DNA of 31,218 bases from positions 1 to 31,218 of the forward strand of contig JAHHTO010000011.1 of assembly GCA_020024595.1 (NCBI GenBank). Reading direction: 5' to 3'. The notes beneath the pieces are model-generated. The model did no database searches, was not told the origin of the DNA, and was given only the letters and a program-made list of their open reading frames with translations. This DNA comes from Schaedlerella sp. GTDB lineage: Bacteria; Bacillota; Clostridia; Lachnospirales; Lachnospiraceae. The translations under genes and the position numbers were made by a program. Below, one piece after another: positions 1 through 6,571 of this stretch (positions within the stretch are counted from its first letter, which is position 1; the number at the start of each line of letters is the position of its first letter).

Positions 1-857
1 TCTTTACAGCGCCGGAATCCTTCTTTTAAACCGGTTATATAATCTTTTACAAATCCTTTTTTCCAGAAGAACAGAATTTTAATTAAAAAACCAAGAACCA
101 GTGGCAGCGCATTCAACAACAACTGGAGCAATGGCATGTTTTTATAAAGCAGCCAGATATTGTTTCTGGCGGATAAGTTTACCTTGAAACTGTTATATTT
201 GGAACCACTGGTCCCGCTGCCGACATGATGTACAATTGCAGTAGGGCAGTAAGTGTTGATATAGCCATGGATTCTGGCTCGATATCCGATATCGATATCT
301 TCCAGATAGGCAAAATGCATTTCATCAAAAAAACCAATCTTATCAAAAAAATTTCTACGGTAAATAGCAGCGCCGGCGCATGCGGTGAAGACAGAATCAG
401 GTTTATGATACCTAGAAGCAGATTGATTACTGCCACGGCAGGCGCCCCATCCTAAAACAGTAAAGATATCTCCGGCACTGTCAATCAGTGAAGGGTGATA
501 CATCTGAAGCATTTTGCTGCTGACAGAAAAAATCCGAGGAGAAGCTTCGATTGCTTTTACCATTTCTGAAACATAGTTTTTGTCTACCGTTGTGTCATTG
601 TTTAATAAAATGACATAAGGTGTTTTTGCGTGTCGAATTCCAATATTCACAGCGGCGCTAAATCCATAATTCTGTTCCAGTGCAAGTAATTCGATTTCAG
701 GATAGGCTTCCTTCATATATTCAATGGTTCCATCTGTGGAATGATTATCGACAACCAAAATCTGAAATCCTTTGTATGTCTGATTTTCTAATGATTCCAG
801 ACATGGTTTCATGAAATGCTTGCCATTATAATTGGGAATGATAATTGTAACTTTCAT
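1..857 (-). CDS. Family 2 glycosyltransferase, rhamnosyltransferase-like (partial, runs off the left edge)
   Basis: Reading leftwards from an ATG at 857, an unbroken frame of about 285 codons reaches the window edge. It begins MKVTIIIPNYNGKHF, the usual GT2 opening. It has the metal-binding region NNDTT after LLN, a later LEDIDIGYRAR block that resembles the catalytic-base region of WbbL/RfbF-type rhamnosyltransferases, and a hydrophobic segment near the visible C-terminus (LLLNALPLVLGFLIKILFFW). Such enzymes transfer a sugar from a nucleotide donor to a lipid-linked glycan at the inner face of the membrane. The ATG is preceded by GAGGA and by a good promoter on the same strand. It is divergent from the rest of the locus and so belongs to another operon to the left, perhaps for a related polymer. 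The donor sugar is not predictable. The family call is firm; the C-terminus is missing. Confidence 0.88.
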   Translation of the reverse strand, partial: MKVTIIIPNYNGKHFMKPCLESLENQTYKGFQILVVDNHSTDGTIEYMKEAYPEIELLALEQNYGFSAAVNIGIRHAKTPYVILLNNDTTVDKNYVSEMVKAIEASPRIFSVSSKMLQMYHPSLIDSAGDIFTVLGWGACRGSNQSASRYHKPDSVFTACAGAAIYRRNFFDKIGFFDEMHFAYLEDIDIGYRARIHGYINTYCPTAIVHHVGSGTSGSKYNSFKVNLSARNNIWLLYKNMPLLQLLLNALPLVLGFLIKILFFWKKGFVKDYITGLKEGFRRCK

Positions 858-890
858 ATTATCCTCATTTCTTTTTGTGTTCTGGTTCAT

Positions 891-919
891 ATTATAGCAA
901 ATAAAAAACAATAGTTCAA
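891..919 (-). promoter_or_regulatory. Sigma-A type promoter of the leftward glycosyltransferase
   Basis: Read on the minus strand, TTGAAC (914-919) and TATAAT (891-896) are separated by exactly 17 bases. Transcription would start near 884 and give a leader of about 27 bases before the ATG at 857. The -10 box is a perfect consensus and the -35 matches at five of six positions. Seen in sequence; activity is inferred. Confidence 0.8.
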
Positions 920-955
920 AAAAATTTTCAAAAATGTTACAGAAATATTAATGAA

Positions 956-976
956 AAAAGTGTGTCTTTCACTTTT
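956..976. repeat. Short inverted repeat just upstream of a promoter (possible operator)
   Basis: AAAAGTG (956-962) and CACTTTT (970-976) are exact reverse complements across a 7-base gap. The repeat ends four bases before the -35 box of the rightward promoter. No run of T follows on either strand to make it a convincing terminator, so a regulator binding site is an alternative. A 7-bp dyad in AT-rich DNA can arise by chance. Confidence 0.35.
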
Positions 977-980
977 AGTG

Positions 981-1009
981 TTGAGATTTTAAACTAAATA
1001 TAGTATTAT
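981..1009 (+). promoter_or_regulatory. Sigma-A type promoter of the first rightward operon
   Basis: TTGAGA (981-986), a 17-base spacer and TATTAT (1004-1009) give a near-consensus housekeeping promoter. The expected start is near 1016, with a leader of about 37 bases before the ATG at 1053. It is back to back with the leftward promoter at 891-919, so the two -35 boxes lie about 60 bases apart and could share regulators. The rest of the 858-1052 gap is AT-rich with no other feature seen apart from the dyad at 956-976. Confidence 0.8.
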
Positions 1010-1052
1010 TATACGGATAATGTAGATGGTATATAAAGGAAGATGTTAAATA

Positions 1053-2456
1053 ATGATAAAGAAAAACCAGAAAATTTTAAATCAGATACAGGTGCTTTTG
1101 GATGCGCTTGTACTTTTTATTGCATATTTTGTAGCCTGGTATCTCCGGTTTAGAAGCGGTCTGTTTAATCTGGATGCATGGTATTATTCCCTCCGTGAAT
1201 ATATGCGGCTTCTCCTATTCATCATACCGGAATATTTAGCACTTTATTATTTGTTTCATTTGTATGTACCGAAAAGAGTTCTAGGAAGACGCTTAGAAGC
1301 TTGGCGAGTAGTCCAGGCGAATGTTATCGGGCTTATGGTACTGATCCTTGTGCTGTATTTGTCAAAACAGTCGGATATTTCCAGACATATGTTGTTTGCC
1401 TTTTTGTGTGTGAATATATTTCTAGAGGTGCTGGAGAGAAATATATTAAGAATCATATTGAGGAATATCCGGAAAAACGGATACAATCAAAAGCATATGA
1501 TCCTGGTGGGATATAGCCGTGCGACAGAGTCTTATATAGATCGTATTAAAGCAAATCCGGAATGGGGGTATAATGTCCGAGGAATTCTAGATGATACACA
1601 TCCGATTGGAACTGTATATAAAGGAATAAAAGTCATCGGAACAATTGATAATCTTATGACCATCCTGCCGCAGAATAAACTAGATGAAATTGCGATCACA
1701 CTGGGGCTGGATGAGTATTCTCGATTGGAAGAGATTGTGGCATTGTGTGAAAAGTCCGGGATTCACACAAAATTTATACCAGATTATAATAATATCATAC
1801 CAACAAAGCCTTATACAGAAGACATTCAGGGACTGCCGGTTATTAATATTCGGCATGTTCCATTGATGGACACATCCAACCGTCTGATGAAACGGATGGT
1901 AGATATTTTTGGGGCGTTATTTGCTATTCTTCTATTTTCACCAGTTATGTTACTTGTGGTTGTTATTATGAAAATAACGGATCCGGGACCGATTATCTTC
2001 AAGCAGGAGCGTATTGGTTGGAAGAATAAGCCTTTTTATATGTACAAATTCCGGTCTATGATCGTGCAGAAAAAGTGCGAGGAAGAAAAGAAGTGGACAA
2101 GAAAGAATGACCCAAGAGTCACACCTTTCGGCAAATTCATGAGAAGGACAAGTATTGATGAACTGCCTCAGTTTTTCAATGTATTAAAAGGCGATATGAG
2201 TCTGGTTGGTCCAAGACCTGAGCGGCCTCAGTTTGTGGAAAACTTCAAAGAGGAGATACCAAGATACATGGTGAAGCATCAGGTTTGCCCGGGAATTACC
2301 GGATGGGCACAGGTGAACGGATACAGAGGAGATACCTCTATCAAGAAACGAATAGAATATGATTTGTATTACATTGAAAACTGGACGTTGGGGTTTGATT
2401 TCAAAATCATATTTCTGACATTATTTAAGGGCTTTGTGAATAAAAATGCCTATTAA
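1053..2456 (+). CDS. Long-form polyprenyl-phosphate sugar-1-phosphate transferase (WcaJ/CpsE type), first of three
   Basis: This 467-residue protein is a phosphoglycosyl transferase that starts a glycan by moving a sugar-1-phosphate from a UDP-sugar to undecaprenyl phosphate. It has four hydrophobic helices in the first 140 residues, a central Rossmann-like CoA-binding-type domain (about 145-260), a re-entrant hydrophobic segment near 285-307 and the catalytic PGT domain. The key motifs KFRSM, DELPQFFNVLKGDMS and LVGPRPERP are present, with the Asp-Glu catalytic pair at about residues 369-370. The end PGITGWAQVNGYRGDTS is typical of undecaprenyl-phosphate glucose phosphotransferases. Length is normal for the WcaJ family. 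The ATG follows AAGGA with a rather long spacer. It begins the rightward operon and is followed after 42 bases by a GT2. The sugar (glucose or galactose) cannot be fixed. Confidence 0.93.
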   Translation: MIKKNQKILNQIQVLLDALVLFIAYFVAWYLRFRSGLFNLDAWYYSLREYMRLLLFIIPEYLALYYLFHLYVPKRVLGRRLEAWRVVQANVIGLMVLILVLYLSKQSDISRHMLFAFLCVNIFLEVLERNILRIILRNIRKNGYNQKHMILVGYSRATESYIDRIKANPEWGYNVRGILDDTHPIGTVYKGIKVIGTIDNLMTILPQNKLDEIAITLGLDEYSRLEEIVALCEKSGIHTKFIPDYNNIIPTKPYTEDIQGLPVINIRHVPLMDTSNRLMKRMVDIFGALFAILLFSPVMLLVVVIMKITDPGPIIFKQERIGWKNKPFYMYKFRSMIVQKKCEEEKKWTRKNDPRVTPFGKFMRRTSIDELPQFFNVLKGDMSLVGPRPERPQFVENFKEEIPRYMVKHQVCPGITGWAQVNGYRGDTSIKKRIEYDLYYIENWTLGFDFKIIFLTLFKGFVNKNAY

Positions 2457-2498
2457 GTTACAAGAACTCTAAGGAATGAACAGTACGAGGAAGAGGAA

Positions 2499-3431
2499 AT
2501 GTTAAAAGTAGATGTGATTATACCAACTTATAAACCGGATAAAAAGGTGGTAATGTTGGTGCAAAAGCTCTTAAAACAGACTTATGAGATTCATGAAATA
2601 CATTTGATTGATACTGAAACGGGAATATTCCCGGCGGAATTGTACAATTTTGATAAGGTAAAGATAACACATATTGAGAAAACAGAGTTTGATCATGGTG
2701 GGACAAGACACTTTGGTGCAGAGGCTTCAAAAGCAGACTTCCTAGTTTATATGACTCAGGATGCGGTTCCGGTTAATGAGCGGTTAATAGAAGAACTGCT
2801 GAAACCGTTTGAAATAGAAGGGGTGGCGATTGCCTATGGCAGGCAGCTTCCGGCACCGGACTGCAGGTTCATTGAGCGCTATACAAGAGCGTTCAATTAT
2901 CCGGAGACAGATATGGTAAAGTCTTTGGATGATATAGATCAAATGGGAATTAAGACCTATTTTTGTTCCGATGTCTGTGCAGTATATAAAAAATCTGTAT
3001 ACGAGGAGCTTGGCGGTTTTGAAAGAAATGTTATTTTTAATGAAGATATGATTATGGCTGCAAGAGTAATTAAAGCGGGATATAAGGTGGCATATACAGC
3101 AGAAGCAAAAGTAATGCATTCTCATAACTATAATCCGATACAGCAATTCCACAGGAATTTTGATCTTGCCGTATCACAGAGTGATCATCCTGAGATTTTT
3201 GCAAATATAAAGTCTGAAAAAGAAGGGATGCGTCTTGTAAAGGACACAGCAAGATATCTTGTAAGAAAAGGAAAACCATGGCTTCTTATATCATTAGTCA
3301 TAACAAGTGGCTTCAAGTATCTGGGGTATCAGTGTGGTATGAATTACAGGAAACTTCCCGGTTTTGTGATCCAGAAATGTACGATGAATCAGGGGTACTG
3401 GTTGCGGAGACAGGCTTTGAAAGAACATTGA
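2499..3431 (+). CDS. Family 2 glycosyltransferase, rhamnosyltransferase-like
   Basis: The protein has 310 residues. It opens VDVIIPTYKPDKKV and carries FDHGGTRHFG followed by MTQDAVP, a combination that is characteristic of RfbF/RgpF-class rhamnosyltransferases, which use dTDP-L-rhamnose. A later FNEDMIMAARVIKAGYK block holds the acidic residues expected of the catalytic region, and the C-terminal part contains a short hydrophobic stretch. It lies 42 bases after the initiating transferase, behind a strong AGGAAGAGG ribosome binding site, so it is probably co-transcribed and may add an early sugar to that lipid-linked product. No dTDP-rhamnose genes (rmlABCD) are in the window, so the donor would have to come from elsewhere. 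Family confident; donor inferred. Confidence 0.9.
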   Translation: MLKVDVIIPTYKPDKKVVMLVQKLLKQTYEIHEIHLIDTETGIFPAELYNFDKVKITHIEKTEFDHGGTRHFGAEASKADFLVYMTQDAVPVNERLIEELLKPFEIEGVAIAYGRQLPAPDCRFIERYTRAFNYPETDMVKSLDDIDQMGIKTYFCSDVCAVYKKSVYEELGGFERNVIFNEDMIMAARVIKAGYKVAYTAEAKVMHSHNYNPIQQFHRNFDLAVSQSDHPEIFANIKSEKEGMRLVKDTARYLVRKGKPWLLISLVITSGFKYLGYQCGMNYRKLPGFVIQKCTMNQGYWLRRQALKEH

Positions 3432-3456
3432 TGTTTGGGATAAAATATTGTATAAT
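3428..3456 (+). promoter_or_regulatory. Internal sigma-A type promoter before LCP protein 1
   Basis: TTGATG (3428-3433) overlaps the stop codon of the upstream glycosyltransferase. After 17 bases comes a perfect TATAAT (3451-3456). Expected start is near 3463, 37 bases before the LCP start codon. It would allow the LCP/cohesin pair to be transcribed separately from the glycosyltransferases upstream. Confidence 0.65.
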
Positions 3457-3499
3457 ACTCAAAGGTTTTGTTGAAATGAAGCGATAGAAAGGATAGAAT

Positions 3500-4915
3500 A
3501 TGGCGAAAAAGAGACAAACTTCCAGACAGAAAAGGGAACTGGAGAAGCGAAGAAGAAATAGAGGTGCGGGGAATAGAAAATATTCATCTGAAAATCATAC
3601 AAAGAACACGAGAAATGGCAGAAATGGTGCATCAAAAAGGAGAAGAAAAAAGAGAGGATTATCAACGGGAAGCAAAGTTGCGCTGACGGTCTGTATCATT
3701 CTTCTGATTCTTGTGCTGGCAGCAATCGGGGTGTTAGCAAATAAGATGAGTAAGCTAAATACGGAAGAGATTGATATAGACAAGCTGAGCATTTCCAATG
3801 AACTGGATCTGGATCAGAAAGGGTATCTAAATGTAGCTCTGTTCGGACTGGATAAAAGAGAAAACGATGTGGAGATGGGGACAAGAAGTGATACCATCAT
3901 GGTTGCAAGTTTGAACAGGGAAACAAAAGAAGTAAAATTAGTATCCGTTTATCGTGATACATTGTTGCAGCTCGATGATGATGTGGATTATCCGGAGCTG
4001 CATAAAGCAAATTCTGCGTATTCCTTCGGTGAGGAAGAAGATGCGATCGCTATGCTAAACCGGAATCTGGATTTGGATATACAGAAGTATGTGACCGTAG
4101 ATTTTTCGGCACTGGTAGATGTGATCAACGCACTTGGCGGTGTGGAAATTGATGTGACTGAGGAAGAAGTAGAGTACATCAATGGATACGGTACAGAAGT
4201 CACAGCGAATACAGGAGTGATAACTGACTGGGTATATGGACCGGGAAGACAGGTGCTAGACGGAGTGCAGGCAACTTCTTACTGCCGAATCCGTTATACT
4301 TCCGGAGATGATTTTAAACGGGCGGAAAGACAGCGGACAGTTCTGATGAAGGTTGCAGAGAAGGCACAGAATGCTGATATCGGAACGTTGAATAAAATCA
4401 TTGATAAGGTGTTCCCGAAGGTGAAAACAAATTTCTCTCTTACTGAGATTTTGGCATACGCTAAGGATGTGAAGAAATATCAGTTCGGTGATACATTGGG
4501 CTTCCCAATGGACAAAGACACGATGAGCTATATGAATGAAGGAGATTCTGTCATTCCTGTTACTCTGGAAAGTAATGTTATTGAATTGCATAAATATCTG
4601 TTCGGAGAAGAAGAAAAGTATGAACCTACAACAACTGTAAAATCAATTAGTGAAATCATTGAAAATGCAACTGGTTTAGGCGAAGGATACACAGGGGCAG
4701 ATGAATCTTATACAGATAGTTATAGCAGTGATTACAATACAGATAATTATAGTAGTGATTACAATACAGATAGTTCTGGAAATTCAGAGTATGGTACTAC
4801 GGAGAATGGATATGATAACGGTTATACGAATGCCGGAACTTCGGGTACGGGAATCACCAATGACAGTGGTTTGTACGAGGAGACGCAGACAGGACAGCAG
4901 AGCAGCGGATATTAA
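3500..4915 (+). CDS. LytR-CpsA-Psr (LCP) family glycopolymer transferase 1
   Basis: LCP enzymes move lipid-linked glycopolymers onto peptidoglycan outside the membrane. This 471-residue protein has a strikingly basic cytoplasmic N-terminus (residues 1-59, about 24 Lys/Arg against 3 Glu), one membrane helix (about 58-80) and an extracellular LCP domain (about 110-290). Conserved elements are visible: GLDKR (116-120), RSDTIM (129-134), YRDT (151-154), INALGGVEI and the Arg cluster RIR...FKRAERQ (263-278). After residue 370 comes a Ser/Thr/Asn/Asp/Tyr-rich low-complexity tail with a 9-residue tandem repeat (YSSDYNTDN/S), presumably exposed at the surface. GAAAGGA precedes the ATG at a good distance, and a separate promoter lies at 3428-3456. 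It is followed at once by a cohesin-domain protein. Catalytic residues look intact. Confidence 0.95.
   Translation: MAKKRQTSRQKRELEKRRRNRGAGNRKYSSENHTKNTRNGRNGASKRRRKKRGLSTGSKVALTVCIILLILVLAAIGVLANKMSKLNTEEIDIDKLSISNELDLDQKGYLNVALFGLDKRENDVEMGTRSDTIMVASLNRETKEVKLVSVYRDTLLQLDDDVDYPELHKANSAYSFGEEEDAIAMLNRNLDLDIQKYVTVDFSALVDVINALGGVEIDVTEEEVEYINGYGTEVTANTGVITDWVYGPGRQVLDGVQATSYCRIRYTSGDDFKRAERQRTVLMKVAEKAQNADIGTLNKIIDKVFPKVKTNFSLTEILAYAKDVKKYQFGDTLGFPMDKDTMSYMNEGDSVIPVTLESNVIELHKYLFGEEEKYEPTTTVKSISEIIENATGLGEGYTGADESYTDSYSSDYNTDNYSSDYNTDSSGNSEYGTTENGYDNGYTNAGTSGTGITNDSGLYEETQTGQQSSGY
4721..4774 (+). repeat. 27-bp tandem repeat, two copies, in the LCP 1 tail
   Basis: Copies at 4721-4747 and 4748-4774 differ at two bases and encode YSSDYNTDN and YSSDYNTDS. 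The unit is a multiple of three, so gain or loss of copies by slippage would change tail length without a frameshift. Confidence 0.8.
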
Positions 4916-4962
4916 TTGTGTCCCATATATATGGGAAGATACGCAGGAAGAGGACAAAGAAG

Positions 4963-6360
4963 ATGAAGAAGATAATAAAACAACTGATGGCGATAAGCCT
5001 TGTGTTAGGTGCGGTTTTATTTGTACCAGCGATTGTAAGTTATGCGGCAGACGGTACCATTGCATTTTCTGATCCAACAGGAAAAGTTGGAGAAGAAATC
5101 ACGATCAAAGTGAAAATGGAAGCAGGTGGCGCTGCAATCGGAGACGGTCAGGCGACCATTTCTTATGACAGTTCGAAGTTGGAATTTATTAGCGGAACAA
5201 ATGCAACAAATGAAAACGGGACGGTACAGTTGTCTGCATCAGGAACCGGAACAGAAACAGAACTGAATTTTGAGTTAAAGTTCAAGGCACTGGCAGAAGG
5301 TGAAACTACGATAGAAACGATTCGTTCTACGGCATATTTGTTCTCAGATGAAACATTGAATCTGGTGCCGGGAACCGGAACAGTGAAGATTGAAGCCGGT
5401 AATGGGACAACAGAATCAACCGGATTAGATGGAGATGGTGAGCGAGAAGTCAGTGAAGCGAATATTGATGTGATGGGGACAAAGTATGGAATCTATGAGA
5501 ACTTTACGGACGCTCTGATTCCAGAAGGATTTTCAAAAACAACGATTTCCTATAACGGAAACGAACACAATGCGATCCAGCAGGATTCTTCCGGGAAAGT
5601 TATGGTATATCTGATCGCGGGAAGCAACGACCCTGTTATAGCGTTATACGATGAAACTGACAGCAGTTTTACAATTGCAGAACAGATAAGTCTGGGAGAA
5701 GAATTTTACATTTTTCTGCTTGGTGAAAGAGGTGGAAGTACACTTCCAGAACAATTCCAGGAAACAGTAATGGAGATAAATGGCACGAGTTTCCCTGCAT
5801 GGCAGAATACGGAGTCCAAGGAGTATTTCCTAGTATATGCACTGAGCAGTGAGGGAAAGGAAGGATACTATCAATATGATTCTGCAGAAGGAACATACCA
5901 GAGATATATTGTAAAAACAACAGAAGAGGTAGAGGAAAAAACAGATCATACTATTTTGGAGAAAATTAAGAACTGGATAGAACCATATTTTCTGATCGTT
6001 CTGGCAGCAGCTGTGGCAGTTATTTTACTATTATTAATCATTTTGATTGTTCTGGCAGTAAAATTAAAACGGAGAAATGCAGAATTGGAGGAGTTCTATG
6101 ACAGTTATGACGAAGAAGAGAGTGAGATAGAACCCACTGTAAAAGATAAATCTAGGAAACAATTCGTTGGTTACGAAGAGGATGAGTATGAAGATGACTT
6201 TTTAGAAGATGACGACGAGTATGACGACGAATACAGTGATGAGTATGAAGACGAGTATGATGATGAGTATGAAGACGAGTACGATGACGAGTATGAAGAT
6301 GAATACGATGAGGATGATGAAGATAAGCAGGATTATGGTGTCGATTTTATAGATATTTAA
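4963..6360 (+). CDS. Membrane-anchored cohesin-domain protein with hyperacidic Tyr-rich cytoplasmic tail
   Basis: Using the ATG at 4963 (AGGAAGAGGA at 4945-4954) the protein has 465 residues. A possible upstream GTG at 4918 would place 15 basic residues before the signal peptide and is less likely. Order: signal peptide (1-29, cleavage near SYAA), a cohesin-like beta-sandwich (about 32-145, with YDSSKLEF and KFKALAEGET), a second extracellular domain (about 165-320), a membrane helix (about 343-368) followed by KLKRRN, then a cytoplasmic tail of about 95 residues. The last 63 residues hold about 40 Asp/Glu and 11 Tyr and include three DEYEDEYD repeats. Cohesins bind dockerins in cellulosomes, but none is seen here. 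The setting between two LCP genes suggests a role in envelope glycopolymer attachment or display, which is inference. Confidence 0.85.
   Translation: MKKIIKQLMAISLVLGAVLFVPAIVSYAADGTIAFSDPTGKVGEEITIKVKMEAGGAAIGDGQATISYDSSKLEFISGTNATNENGTVQLSASGTGTETELNFELKFKALAEGETTIETIRSTAYLFSDETLNLVPGTGTVKIEAGNGTTESTGLDGDGEREVSEANIDVMGTKYGIYENFTDALIPEGFSKTTISYNGNEHNAIQQDSSGKVMVYLIAGSNDPVIALYDETDSSFTIAEQISLGEEFYIFLLGERGGSTLPEQFQETVMEINGTSFPAWQNTESKEYFLVYALSSEGKEGYYQYDSAEGTYQRYIVKTTEEVEEKTDHTILEKIKNWIEPYFLIVLAAAVAVILLLLIILIVLAVKLKRRNAELEEFYDSYDEEESEIEPTVKDKSRKQFVGYEEDEYEDDFLEDDDEYDDEYSDEYEDEYDDEYEDEYDDEYEDEYDEDDEDKQDYGVDFIDI
6238..6309 (+). repeat. 24-bp tandem repeat, three copies, in the cohesin-protein tail
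   Basis: Copies at 6238-6261, 6262-6285 and 6286-6309 each encode DEYEDEYD, with only a few silent differences between them. Degenerate shorter versions flank them from about 6180. The repeat is in frame and likely to vary in copy number among strains. Confidence 0.85.
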
Positions 6361-6410
6361 AAGGACAGAGCATTGTGAGACGCAAAAAATCTATATGACA
6401 GAAGAAACAA

Positions 6411-6448
6411 GCAGACCGGAAAATCTTGACAGATTCCGGTCTGCTTTT
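6411..6448 (+). terminator. Intrinsic (rho-independent) terminator after the cohesin gene
   Basis: GCAGACCGGAA (6411-6421) and TTCCGGTCTGC (6434-6444) form a perfect 11-bp stem with a 12-base loop. TTTT follows at once (6445-6448). It lies 50 bases after the stop of the cohesin gene and would close the first operon. The T-tract is short, so some read-through into the next LCP gene is plausible. The loop contains the hexamer TTGACA. Confidence 0.85.
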
Positions 6449-6469
6449 CGATAAAAAGAGACAGAAAAC

Positions 6470-6498
6470 TTGCAGAAAAGACATGAAAATGCTATTAT
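6470..6498 (+). promoter_or_regulatory. Promoter of the main biosynthetic operon, extended -10 type
   Basis: TTGCAG (6470-6475), a 17-base spacer ending in TGC, and TATTAT (6493-6498) give a good sigma-A promoter with an extended -10. The expected start near 6505 lies about 67 bases before the chosen start codon at 6572. It follows the terminator directly, which fits a new transcription unit. A weaker candidate, TTGACA (6426-6431) with GATAAA (6450-6455), overlaps the terminator. Confidence 0.7.
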
Positions 6499-6571
6499 AA
6501 ATGAGCAGTTGCCGGAGAAGATTCGATTCTTTGGCGCATGGGAAGTAATGGAAGTTATGAAAGGGAATATC

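Noticed and set aside
280..305. Palindromic run of GATATC / ATCGAT motifs
   Set aside because: It encodes the LEDIDIGYR motif of the leftward glycosyltransferase, so codon content explains it.
225..455. Plus-strand frame of 76 codons
   Set aside because: It lies opposite the leftward glycosyltransferase, which has clear GT2 motifs in the other strand.
4701..5072. Plus-strand frame of 123 codons spanning the LCP 1 / cohesin junction
   Set aside because: It is out of frame with both genes, and its repeats (IVIAVITIQI-like) are just the frame-shifted LCP tail repeat.
4963..6360. Cohesin domain taken as a sign of a cellulosome
   Set aside because: No dockerin, carbohydrate-binding module or glycoside hydrolase is in the window, and the context is glycan synthesis, not degradation.
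6470..6571. N-terminal extension of LCP protein 2 from a TTG codon
   Set aside because: This TTG is part of the -35 box of the best promoter, lacks a good ribosome binding site, and the ATG at 6572 has AAAGGGA and begins a normal basic N-terminus.
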